Shown one piece after another: positions 8,474 to 15,865 of a DNA stretch of 64,000 bases (its first letter is position 1; each line of letters starts with the position of its first letter). The translations under genes and the position numbers were made by a program. Under the pieces are notes generated by a model that ran no database searches, had not been told where the DNA came from, and worked only from the letters and a program-made list of their open reading frames with translations. The stretch spans positions 2,434,818 through 2,498,817 of the forward strand of contig NZ_KN676113.1 of the NCBI RefSeq assembly GCF_000802185.1, given 5' to 3'. The stretch is from Belnapia sp. F-4-1. GTDB lineage: Bacteria > Pseudomonadota > Alphaproteobacteria > Acetobacterales > Acetobacteraceae.

Positions 8474-8673
8474 GCCGCCACCCGCATCGTCTTCGGGGAC
8501 CGATCGCTGCTGCCGGGCAATACGAGTCCCGCCTCGAGCCCAGGACGGAGGCGGACGGGCAGCCCGCGCCGCCAGCCTGGCTTACGCACCGGCTGGCCGG
8601 AGAACATGCTGCCGGATCGGCTGCGCCGCACCAGCGTGCCGGGGACTGGCGTGCTCGTCTGGTCGTCTGCCAT
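8470..8673 (-). CDS. Small basic protein between GS-like and HisN genes
   Basis: A 67-residue frame starting MADDQTSTPVPGTLVRRSRS. No domain is recognised. It is Arg/Pro-rich with VRKPGWRRGLPVRL in the middle. Support for translation comes from context: an AAGGGT ribosome site lies about five bases before its ATG, immediately after the stop of the glutamine-synthetase-like gene, and its TGA overlaps the GTG of the phosphatase. Without this frame the operon would have an unexplained 210-base gap. Function unknown. Confidence 0.45.
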   Translation of the reverse strand: MADDQTSTPVPGTLVRRSRSGSMFSGQPVRKPGWRRGLPVRLRPGLEAGLVLPGSSDRSPKTMRVAA

Positions 8674-8683
8674 CGATGACCCT

Positions 8684-10078
8684 TCAGGCCCGCTCGAGAT
8701 AGCGGGCGATTTCCCAGTCGGAGACGCGGCGGTCGTGTTCCGACTGTTCCCAGGCGGCGGCACGGACATAGTGGTCGATCACCGCATCGCCGAAGGCGGC
8801 GCGCAGCACGGCGGAGCGGTCGAGGGCCGCCATCGCCTCGCGCAGCGTGGTCGGAATCTCCGGCAGTCCCTCGGCGAGATAGGCGTTGCCCTCGGCCGGC
8901 GGATCGAGCGGCAGGCGCTGCTCCAGCCCGTGCAGCCCCGCCGCGATCAGCGCGGCATAGGCGAGGTAGGGGTTCACATCGGCGCCCGGCACGCGGCATT
9001 CGGCGCGCAGGCTCTTGCCATGGCCCAGCACGCGGAAGGCGGCGGTGCGGTTGTCGCGGCTCCAGACGGCCTTGGTCGGCGCGAAGGAGCCGGGCTGGAA
9101 GCGCTTGTAGGAATTCACCACCGGCGCGAGGAATAGCGTCATCTCCCGCAGCAGGGCGATCTGCCCGGCGAGGAAATGCCCGAATTCAGCCGAAAGGCCC
9201 TCCGGCCCGGCCGAGGCCGGCGCGCCGTCCGCGGTCCAGAGCGAGACGTGGATATGCCCGCTGCTGCCCGGCTGCGCCTCGTGCCACTTGGCCATGAAGC
9301 TCGCCGTCTTGCCGGCGGCCTGGGCGATCTCCTTCACCCCGGTCTTGTAGATCACGTGCCGGTCGGCGCTCTCCAGCGCCGGGGCGTGCAGCAGGGTGAT
9401 CTCCGCCTGGCCCGGCCCGCCCTCGCCCTTCGAGGATTCGATCGGGATGCCGGCGGCTTCCATGCCGTTGCGGATGGCCCGCATCAGCGGCTCCCGTCCG
9501 GTGCCCTGGAAGACCTGGTAGTCCTCCGAATAGAAGCCGTCCGGCGTCAGGCCGCGATAGCCGCCGGCGCGCAGCTGCTGCCAGTCGCCTTGGAAGACGG
9601 TGAATTCGAGCTCGGAGGCCATGCTGGCGGCGAAGCCCGCGGCGGCCAGACGCTCCAGCTGCCGGCGCAGCATGCTGCGCGGCGCATGCGGCACCAGGTG
9701 GCCCTCGTGGTCCACCGTGTCGCCGAGCACCAGCAGCGTGCCCGGCTGCCAGGGCAGCAGCCGCGCGGTGGCCGGGTCAGGACGGATGGAGAAATCGCCG
9801 AAGCCGCGCTCCCAGCCGCTGGCGCGGAGGCCGGGGATCGGCACCATCTCGGCATCGACGCCGAGCAGGTAGTCGCAGGCATGCATGGCCTCGCCCGCCT
9901 CCGCCCGCGCCTGGCGCGCCGTCAGCCGCTTGCCGACGAGCCGCCCCTGCATGTCCACCATGCAGACCAGCACGGTGTCGGTACCCTCGGCAGCGAGGAG
10001 GCGGTGGAAGCCATCCTCGGCCGGGGCGCCGTTGGCGGCCGGCGATGCCACGGCGACCGGGCGCGAGGCCGCCCTCAT
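8684..10078 (-). CDS. Glutamine synthetase family protein (gamma-glutamyl-amine ligase type)
   Basis: ATP-dependent ligase of 464 residues with the glutamine synthetase fold. Visible motifs are SELEFTVFQGDW (metal-binding Glu), EGGPGQAEITLLHAPALESAD, SSGHIHVSLW (the ammonia/glutamate His region) and NRTAAFRVLG followed by RAECRVPGADVNPYLAYAALIA. The pattern is that of the PuuA/GlnA-III branch, which attaches glutamate to amines, rather than of housekeeping GlnA with its adenylylation site. The start overlaps the stop of the aminotransferase (ATGA). Its neighbour PhnW suggests an aminophosphonate or related amine as substrate (inference). Confidence 0.85.
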   Translation of the reverse strand: MRAASRPVAVASPAANGAPAEDGFHRLLAAEGTDTVLVCMVDMQGRLVGKRLTARQARAEAGEAMHACDYLLGVDAEMVPIPGLRASGWERGFGDFSIRPDPATARLLPWQPGTLLVLGDTVDHEGHLVPHAPRSMLRRQLERLAAAGFAASMASELEFTVFQGDWQQLRAGGYRGLTPDGFYSEDYQVFQGTGREPLMRAIRNGMEAAGIPIESSKGEGGPGQAEITLLHAPALESADRHVIYKTGVKEIAQAAGKTASFMAKWHEAQPGSSGHIHVSLWTADGAPASAGPEGLSAEFGHFLAGQIALLREMTLFLAPVVNSYKRFQPGSFAPTKAVWSRDNRTAAFRVLGHGKSLRAECRVPGADVNPYLAYAALIAAGLHGLEQRLPLDPPAEGNAYLAEGLPEIPTTLREAMAALDRSAVLRAAFGDAVIDHYVRAAAWEQSEHDRRVSDWEIARYLERA

Positions 10079-11235
10079 GGCCGCTGCTCCGGGCCCGCGG
10101 CCGCGCGCCGGGCAAGACCTGCGCCGCCGCCGCGCTGGCGCCGGGCAAGGGCGAAAGCGCGCGTCGCTTCCACCAGCTCATCGACCCAGCCGGGTTCGAT
10201 CTGGCCGATGCAGCCGATACGGAAGCTGCGGCTCGCCTCATGGAAGCGGGCATAGATCAGCAGCCGGGCGTTGCGGAGATGCTGGTAGTAGTCGGCGAAG
10301 GCGAGCGCATCCGGCACCAGCGTGTCGCTGCGGAAGGCGACGCAAATCGGTGTCTGCAGCTCCGGACGCAGGATCGGCGCGAAGCCGAGCGGCCGCATGC
10401 CCGCGATCAGCCGGTCGCGGATGGCGGCGTAGCGCGCATGGCGGCCAGCCACCGTCTCCTGCCGCAGCGCCACCAACGCGGCGCGCAGGGCCTGGGCCAC
10501 ATGGGTCGGCGGCGTCGAGCGCCACTCGCCATTCTCCTCGAAGCCGCGCCACTGGTCGTAGAGGTCGAGGGTGTAGGTCCGTGCCACCGTCAGTTCCGGC
10601 GTCAGCAGGGCGCGGCGGACAATGGCGAAGGCGATGCCCGGCGGCGCTTCCAGGCACTTGTTGCCGGAGGAGATGAGGATGTCGAAGGGATGCCGCGCGG
10701 CATCGATCTCGATCGCCCCGAAGGCGCTCATGGAATCGACGATGCTGGTGATGCCGCGGCTGCGCGCCAGCGCCAGGAGGTCCGGCAGCGGGTTCAGGAT
10801 GCCGGAGGTGGTCTCGCAATGGACGACGTAGAGGTGCGTGATCTGGGGATCGGCCGCCAGCCGCCTGGCGACCTCCTCCACCGAGACCGGCTCGGTGACG
10901 GGGCGGGTGAGCACCACATGGCCGAGCCGGTGGCGGCGGAGGATCTTCGCCGCGGTCTCGCCATAGACGCCGTTGGCACAGACCAGGACCTTGTCGTTGT
11001 CCTTGAGGAAGGTGGTCAGCGCCGCCTCGATAACGAAAGTGCCGCTGCCCTGCATCAGGATGGTGGAGTAGTCCAGCCCAGCATGCGCCAGTTCCTGAAT
11101 CCATTGGCGGGTATCGCGGGTCACTTGCCGGAAGGCGAGGTCGCGGGAGCCGAGATCATTCTGCATGGAGGCTTTCACCTCCGGCGCGAGGGCCAACGGC
11201 CCGGGCGTGAGCAGGCGGGGATGTCTCGAAATCAT
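10075..11235 (-). CDS. phnW: 2-aminoethylphosphonate-pyruvate transaminase-like class V aminotransferase
   Basis: PLP-dependent class V aminotransferase of 386 residues. The opening LLTPGPLALAPEVKASMQND with LGSRDLAF is diagnostic for the PhnW clade. MQGSGTFVIEAALTT binds the cofactor phosphate, VDSMSAFGAIEID has the PLP-contacting Asp, and ISSGNKCLEAPPG has the Schiff-base Lys. PhnW converts 2-aminoethylphosphonate and pyruvate to phosphonoacetaldehyde and alanine. No phosphonatase (phnX) or dehydrogenase (phnY) lies nearby, so the real substrate is uncertain. It leads the four-gene operon and diverges from a nitrilase gene. Confidence 0.82.
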   Translation of the reverse strand: MISRHPRLLTPGPLALAPEVKASMQNDLGSRDLAFRQVTRDTRQWIQELAHAGLDYSTILMQGSGTFVIEAALTTFLKDNDKVLVCANGVYGETAAKILRRHRLGHVVLTRPVTEPVSVEEVARRLAADPQITHLYVVHCETTSGILNPLPDLLALARSRGITSIVDSMSAFGAIEIDAARHPFDILISSGNKCLEAPPGIAFAIVRRALLTPELTVARTYTLDLYDQWRGFEENGEWRSTPPTHVAQALRAALVALRQETVAGRHARYAAIRDRLIAGMRPLGFAPILRPELQTPICVAFRSDTLVPDALAFADYYQHLRNARLLIYARFHEASRSFRIGCIGQIEPGWVDELVEATRAFALARRQRGGGAGLARRAAAGPEQRP

Positions 11236-11369
11236 TGGTGCTTCCTTGGGGCGCCCCAGGCCGTGTCCCGGGTTGGCCCATGCGCTGGCGTTGCTGCCCT
11301 GCTTGTCGAAGAGTAGAAGCCAAGTGGCAGTGGCGGGGGCAACGCGGCGTTGGCGATGAGGGTTCTTCG

Positions 11370-11508
11370 CGCTGCAGCAATATATTAAATAAAAACCGCT
11401 GGGTTGGACATTTTGTACAGAAGCGTACCTATGGGTTCGATACCTTGTTCATGGCGGAATTATTGACGAAATCAGTCGTCATGGCGGCAGTTTGGGAAGG
11501 ATTACTCA
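11370..11508. promoter_or_regulatory. Divergent AT-rich control region, phnW/nitrilase
   Basis: Between the divergent aminotransferase and nitrilase genes the base composition drops sharply (AATATATTAAATAAAA at 11379-11395). TTGGAC at 11404 and TACCTAT at 11426 are spaced 16 bases and could serve as -35 and -10 for the nitrilase. TTGTACAGAAGCGTACC between them has paired GTAC sites and may be an operator. The ribosome site GGAAGGA precedes ATG 11509. Promoter and operator roles are inference. Confidence 0.35.
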
Positions 11509-12327
11509 ATGCGTGTCGCGGCATGCCAAATGAACTCGCGCGGCGACAAGGCAGCCAACCTGGCCACGGCGCTTGGCCTGCTGGACGAGGCCGCGGCCGG
11601 AGGTGCTGACCTTGCCGTGCTGCCGGAGTATTTCGACTATCTCGGCACGGATGAGGGCGCGCTCGCCGCCGCCGAGCCCATTCCCGGGCCGTTGTCCGAA
11701 GCAATCGGGGCACGGGCGCGGAGGCTTGGCCTCTGGGTGCTGGCCGGTTCGCTCCATGCCCGCGCCGCGGATGGGCGCTGCCACAATGCCAGCCTGCTCT
11801 TCGACCGCGAGGGGCGGATCGCCGCCCGCTACGACAAGCTGCACCTCTTCGATATCGGCCTCGCCGGGCAGCCCAACTACCGGGAATCGGCCACTGTCGG
11901 TGGTGGCGACCAGGTGGTGACGGCGGAGATCGAGGGCCTCCGGGCCGGGCTCTCGGTCTGCTACGACATCCGATTCCCGGAGCTCTACCGGCTGCACATG
12001 CTGGCGGGCGCACGGCTGCTGCTGGTGCCGGCCGCCTTTACCCAGCACACCGGCCAGGCGCATTGGGAGCTGCTGCTGCGCGCCCGCGCGGTGGAGAACC
12101 AATGCTTCGTCATCGCCGCCGCGCAGGTCGGCGAATCCATCGCCGGCCGGGCCTGCTTCGGCCACAGCATGATCGTCGACCCCTGGGGACAGGTGCTGGC
12201 CTGCCGTCCCGAGGGGGTCGGCGTCGTCGCCGCGACGCTCGACTTGGCACGGCAGGAGGCGCTGCGGGCCGAGCTTCCGGCCCTCGCCAACCGCCGCGCC
12301 GATATCTACCGGCTGGGGGCCTGTTAG
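11509..12327 (+). CDS. Carbon-nitrogen hydrolase (nitrilase superfamily)
   Basis: Amidase of 272 residues with the Glu-Lys-Cys triad: LPEYFDYL (Glu), RYDKLHLFD (Lys) and GLSVCYDIRFPELYR (Cys). The last motif matches the Nit1/Nit2 branch, which includes deaminated-glutathione amidase and omega-amidase. No signal peptide, so it acts in the cytoplasm. A good GGAAGGA site precedes the ATG. It diverges from the PhnW/GS operon and ends with a four-base overlap against the GMC oxidoreductase. A role in releasing amide nitrogen fits the neighbouring amine metabolism, but the substrate is not predictable. Confidence 0.88.
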   Translation: MRVAACQMNSRGDKAANLATALGLLDEAAAGGADLAVLPEYFDYLGTDEGALAAAEPIPGPLSEAIGARARRLGLWVLAGSLHARAADGRCHNASLLFDREGRIAARYDKLHLFDIGLAGQPNYRESATVGGGDQVVTAEIEGLRAGLSVCYDIRFPELYRLHMLAGARLLLVPAAFTQHTGQAHWELLLRARAVENQCFVIAAAQVGESIAGRACFGHSMIVDPWGQVLACRPEGVGVVAATLDLARQEALRAELPALANRRADIYRLGAC

Positions 12328-13982
12328 GCGACTTCCAGCACCGCCTCGACCGGCCGCGCCGCGCCCGGCCGCAACGCCGAGGCGATAAGCTCGGCCCCGC
12401 GCTCGCCGATCATCAGCGCCGTCGCATTGGTGTTGCCGGCGATGTGGCGTGGGAAAATGGAGACATCGGCGACCCAGAGCCCTTCCATGCCCTGCACGGC
12501 GAGGTCGGGCGAGACCACCGCCCCGGCATCCCGCCCCATCCGGCAGGTGCCGGCCGGGTGGTAGAAGGGCCGCGTCGCCTCCCGCAGATAGGCGAGGTCC
12601 GCCTCCCGCCCTGCCGCCGCCGGCGGCACGCCGATCAGGCTGCGCAAGCCGGCGCCGAAGGGGCCGGTGCCCGCCATGCGCCGCACCCAGTCGAGCCCGT
12701 GCAGCAGCGCCGCCACGTCATCCTTGTGCTCCAGCAGCCGGGGATGGATGGCAATGGGCGCCGCCGGGTCGGGCGAGCGCAACTCCAGCCAGCCGCGCGA
12801 GCGGGGGAAATTGGCGTTCATCAGGATGGTGGCGAGGTTGCGGCGCGGAATTAGCCGCTTGCCGCCACGGCCGATGGTCGAGCCATAGGGGAAGATGTGG
12901 AATTGCAGGTCCGGCTCCGCCGCCTCCGGCGTCGAGCGGAAGAAGGCGAGGGCCTGCGCCGTCGGCACGCTGACCGGCCCGTCATGCCGCACCAGCCAGC
13001 GGGCGAGGTGATAGGCGGCGCGCAGCGGCGTGGTCTCGCGGTTGGCGGTGGGCGCCGCCATCTCGGCCTGCACGTAGAGGCCGGGATGCTCCATCAGGTT
13101 CCGCCCCACCTCCGGGTGGTCGAGCACTGGGGCGATGCCAAGGCGCCGCAACTCCTCCGCCGCGCCGATGCCGGAGAGCATCAGCAGCTGCGGCGTGTTG
13201 ATGGCGCCCGCCGTCAGTACCACGCCGCGCCGCGCGATCACCTCGAGCGCCGCGCCACCGCGCCGCGCCGCGAGGCCTGTCGCCCGCCGTCCGTCGAAGC
13301 GGAGGCGCTCCACCAGCACGTCGTCCAGCACGGTGAGGTTCGGCCGGCCAAGCACCGGGGCGAGGAAGGCGTCGTAGGCGGAATGCCGCCGTCCTTCGTG
13401 GATCGAGCCCTGGTTCCAGCCGATGCCCTCATGCTGCGGGCCGTTCAGGTCGGCGGAGCGGGGGATGCCGCAGGCGACGCCGCTCTCGATGAAGTCCGCC
13501 GCCAGCCGGTGCCGCCAGCGCAAGGCCGAGACGCGCTGCGGGCCGTCCCCGCCGCGATGCGTGGCATCCGGCGCGTCGGCCGTTTCCAGCCGGCGGAAGG
13601 CGGGCAGCACGTTGCGCCAGCCCCAGCCGGCGCAACCCATCGCCTCCCAGGCGTCGTAATCGGCAGCGGCGCCGCGGACATAGATCATGCCGTTGATGGC
13701 GGAGCTGCCGCCAAGCGTCTTGCCGCGCGGCCAGAGTTCCGACTGGCCGCCGCGGGTCGGGTCGGGCTCCGACTGATAGGCCCAGTCATAGCGGGGGTTG
13801 CCGATGGTCCGCAGCAGCGCTGCCGGCAGGCGGGTGATGCCGAGCCGGTCGCGCCGCCCGGCCTCCAGCACGAGGACGCGCAGGCCCGGATCGGCGGAGA
13901 GGCGGGCGGCCAGCGCGCAGCCGGCACTCCCGGCGCCGACCACGACGATATCGGCTTCAACCGTTACGGCATTTGGCAGCAT
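12324..13982 (-). CDS. GMC family FAD-dependent oxidoreductase (choline/alcohol dehydrogenase type)
   Basis: FAD oxidoreductase of 552 residues. The dinucleotide motif VVVGAGSAGCALAARLS is near the N-terminus, the GMC signature LWPRGKTLGGSSAINGMIYV follows at about residue 85, and the C-terminal active-site region has FYHPAGTCRMG and NTNATALMIGERGAEL with the His/Asn pair. The family oxidises alcohols such as choline, fatty alcohols or polyethylene glycol. ATG 13982 is chosen because GAGSAG should start within 20 residues; a longer frame from 14027 adds only unstructured residues. No BetB partner is present, so choline is not assured. Confidence 0.9.
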   Translation of the reverse strand: MLPNAVTVEADIVVVGAGSAGCALAARLSADPGLRVLVLEAGRRDRLGITRLPAALLRTIGNPRYDWAYQSEPDPTRGGQSELWPRGKTLGGSSAINGMIYVRGAAADYDAWEAMGCAGWGWRNVLPAFRRLETADAPDATHRGGDGPQRVSALRWRHRLAADFIESGVACGIPRSADLNGPQHEGIGWNQGSIHEGRRHSAYDAFLAPVLGRPNLTVLDDVLVERLRFDGRRATGLAARRGGAALEVIARRGVVLTAGAINTPQLLMLSGIGAAEELRRLGIAPVLDHPEVGRNLMEHPGLYVQAEMAAPTANRETTPLRAAYHLARWLVRHDGPVSVPTAQALAFFRSTPEAAEPDLQFHIFPYGSTIGRGGKRLIPRRNLATILMNANFPRSRGWLELRSPDPAAPIAIHPRLLEHKDDVAALLHGLDWVRRMAGTGPFGAGLRSLIGVPPAAAGREADLAYLREATRPFYHPAGTCRMGRDAGAVVSPDLAVQGMEGLWVADVSIFPRHIAGNTNATALMIGERGAELIASALRPGAARPVEAVLEVA

Positions 13983-14172
13983 GGGAAACCTCTGGGCGCT
14001 GACGGGTGGCGCCAGGGTTCCCTGCAAAACTTCGTGCGTCCATCACTATTGTTTGTGAATGCCCGCTTCGGTCAGATGCTGTGGCTTCTTCTGGAGAGGC
14101 AATGGACGATGCTGCGCGGTTGTGCCGCGGACGCCCCCGTCGGAGAGCGAGCGTCGCTGTTCGTTGCTGTCC

Positions 14173-14583
14173 TCAGAAGGGTTTGGCGACGGCCAGCACC
14201 GCGATTGCGGCGAGTGCCAGCGCCACCGCCGCCGGAGCCCGGCCGAGGCCGCGCGGCGGCCGCCCCGCCTGGAACGCCAGGCGGCGGAGCGCGCCAGCCT
14301 GCAAGCCATGCAGGCCGGTGAGCGCCACGACAAGCAGCAGCTTGGCGGATAGCCAACCTGCTCCGAACCAGCCATTGTCCAGCGCCGTGGCGATGCCGAA
14401 GGCCCATGCCGTTAGCAGGGCCGGAACGGTGACTCGCTGGTCCCACTGACGCAGCCGGGCAAGGACGCCGGGGCTGATGTCGTTCCGCAGTGCTGCGGCG
14501 ACCGCGAGCGATTGCGCCAGGAGCCCGCCGGCAAAGAGAAGCACTGCCGCGACATGCAAAGCCTTCAGCCAGGGCTGGTCCAT
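14173..14583 (-). CDS. CopD-like four-helix membrane protein
   Basis: A 136-residue protein with four predicted membrane helices. WLKALHVAAVLLFAGGLLAQ is the first, with a His typical of the CopD/DUF2269/HemJ-like group that can bind haem or metal. DQRVTVPALLTAWAFGIATA, LSAKLLLVVALTGLHGLQAG and AVALALAAIAVLAVAKPF follow. ATG 14583 shares one base with the stop of the DUF3817 gene (TGATG). It is the last gene of a TetR, DUF3817, CopD-like unit. Copper or haem function cannot be shown from sequence alone. Confidence 0.75.
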   Translation of the reverse strand: MDQPWLKALHVAAVLLFAGGLLAQSLAVAAALRNDISPGVLARLRQWDQRVTVPALLTAWAFGIATALDNGWFGAGWLSAKLLLVVALTGLHGLQAGALRRLAFQAGRPPRGLGRAPAAVALALAAIAVLAVAKPF

Positions 14584-14954
14584 CACGACCCGCTCTGCCC
14601 GGCCGCCACCAGCGCTGCTTCCTTCCGTCGCAGCAGACCGGCGCTGAGGAAGGTGCCGAACGGCACGAAGGCGGCGATCGTCAGGCGCAGGATCTCGCCC
14701 CGGCGCCAGGAGCCGCCCGACACGGTTGCGAGAAGCATCCACGCATAGGCCACGAAAGCCAGGCCGTGTATCGGCCCTATGGCCTTCGTCACCGCAGGTA
14801 GACCCAACAGATGCTTTGCCGGCATGGCAACGAGCACGAGGACGACCAGCGTCATCCCCTCTGCCAGCGCTGCCAGGCGCAGACGTCGAAGCTGTCTCAA
14901 CTCCGCCGCCCTGATCGCTTCGCTGGGGTTCATGCGCCGATCACCGATTGTCAT
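14583..14954 (-). CDS. DUF3817 integral membrane protein
   Basis: A 123-residue membrane protein with three hydrophobic segments: MTLVVLVLVAMPAKHLLGLP, GPIHGLAFVAYAWMLLATVS and LRLTIAAFVPFGTFLSAGLL. The segment PIHGLAFVAY with its conserved His is the DUF3817 hallmark. The first few residues (MTIGDRRMNPSE) leave a second ATG at residue 8 as alternative. It follows the TetR gene by 63 bases and precedes the CopD-like gene with a one-base overlap, so the three are probably co-transcribed. Function unknown. Confidence 0.78.
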   Translation of the reverse strand: MTIGDRRMNPSEAIRAAELRQLRRLRLAALAEGMTLVVLVLVAMPAKHLLGLPAVTKAIGPIHGLAFVAYAWMLLATVSGGSWRRGEILRLTIAAFVPFGTFLSAGLLRRKEAALVAAGQSGS

Positions 14955-15017
14955 GGGTTGGCCTGCATGCCGGCTCGTGATCCGTGCGCGAGCGGCAAAG
15001 GGGGAATTCCGGTCCGG

Positions 15018-15617
15018 CTAGCTCGGCCGCGCTGCGCCGGCGCGGTGAAGCAAGGCATCGAAGGCGTGCCGCGCCCGTGCCCCGGCGGCGGGGTCACGCA
15101 GGAAGCGGGCCGAGGCATGATGGCTGAGATAGATGCCGCAGAGTTCCCATACGAACTGCTCGATATCTGTCTCCACCTTCAGGTGCCCCAGTGCGACGGC
15201 GGATGCGGTGAGGGAGTGGAGAAGCTCTCGCCATTCCTTCTCCAGTGCGGCGATGTGCTCGCGCACCCGTCCCTCGCCGTCGTCCAGCTCGAACAAAGCG
15301 GAGGCGATGGGACAGCCGCCGGGAAGGCCGGCGCGCGAGGGCCAGCCGATCCACCGTTCCACCAGCCCGCAAAGCCGGGGCAGGCCTTCCGGGGCCTTCA
15401 TCGCAGGCTCGACGACATGCGCGTGCGCCAGGCGCGCCGCCTCGTCGAGCAACGCCAACTCGAGCTGCTCCTTGGAGCGGAAATGAGCGAAGAGGCCACT
15501 CTTGGACAGGCTGGATGCCTCAGCCAACCGGCCGAGGGTCACGCCCGACAGGCCATCGACGCTCAGTGCGCGAAGGCCGTGGTGGAGCAGCGAGACGCGG
15601 GTCGCTTGCGACTTCAT
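15018..15617 (-). CDS. TetR family transcriptional regulator
   Basis: A 199-residue regulator. The N-terminal helix-turn-helix is SGVTLGRLAEASSLSKSG followed by LFAHFRSKEQLELALLDEAA, the standard TetR recognition helix and its GLFAHF turn. The C-terminal ligand domain has PGGCPIASALFELDD, seen in the AcrR/TetR_C group. A perfect 12-base palindrome lies 11 bases before its ATG, implying self-repression. It probably also controls the two downstream membrane proteins. The inducer is unknown. It lies just beyond the metallophore importer genes on the same strand, but has its own operator. Confidence 0.88.
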   Translation of the reverse strand: MKSQATRVSLLHHGLRALSVDGLSGVTLGRLAEASSLSKSGLFAHFRSKEQLELALLDEAARLAHAHVVEPAMKAPEGLPRLCGLVERWIGWPSRAGLPGGCPIASALFELDDGEGRVREHIAALEKEWRELLHSLTASAVALGHLKVETDIEQFVWELCGIYLSHHASARFLRDPAAGARARHAFDALLHRAGAARPS

Positions 15618-15627
15618 GCCATACGAT

Positions 15628-15639
15628 ACGACCGGTCGT
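15628..15639. promoter_or_regulatory. TetR-type palindromic operator
   Basis: ACGACCGGTCGT is a perfect 12-base palindrome with the ACCGGT core common among TetR-family sites. It lies directly upstream of the TetR start codon at 15617, in the short gap before the importer operon's last frame, so binding would block TetR transcription. Confidence 0.6.
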
Positions 15640-15640
15640 G

Positions 15641-15865
15641 CTATTTCGCAAGCGCTTGTTGCGGATCAGGCTGTCGCGCGTGGGAGGCGGCCACCACCTT
15701 CAGCCAGACCGCAACCGGTGTCTCGTCGGCCGCTGCCGCCTCATCCAGCTCGCACGGTGCGGTAGCCGCAATATCCGCTGGCTCTCGGGCTTGCGGTCCC
15801 TTCGGCGCGATGCAGCATGGCTGTGGCCTGCCCATCAGGAACACCATCGGCCGCCCGTTCAGCAC
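15641..15865 (-). CDS. Possible small protein at end of importer operon
   Basis: A 74-residue frame starting at GTG 15865, overlapping the ATPase stop by seven bases. MVFLMGRPQPCCIAPKGPQA near its start contains a Cys pair; the rest is Ala-rich and acidic. No family is recognised. Coupling to the ATPase gene and the absence of any other gene in this 240-base stretch argue for it, but there is no clear ribosome site. If real, the CC pair is worth noting in a metal-uptake operon. Confidence 0.35.
   Translation of the reverse strand: MLNGRPMVFLMGRPQPCCIAPKGPQAREPADIAATAPCELDEAAAADETPVAVWLKVVAASHARQPDPQQALAK

Noticed and set aside
12324-13982. Choline dehydrogenase BetA as a firm name
   Set aside because: The GMC signature is shared by many alcohol oxidases and there is no betB, betI or choline transporter nearby.
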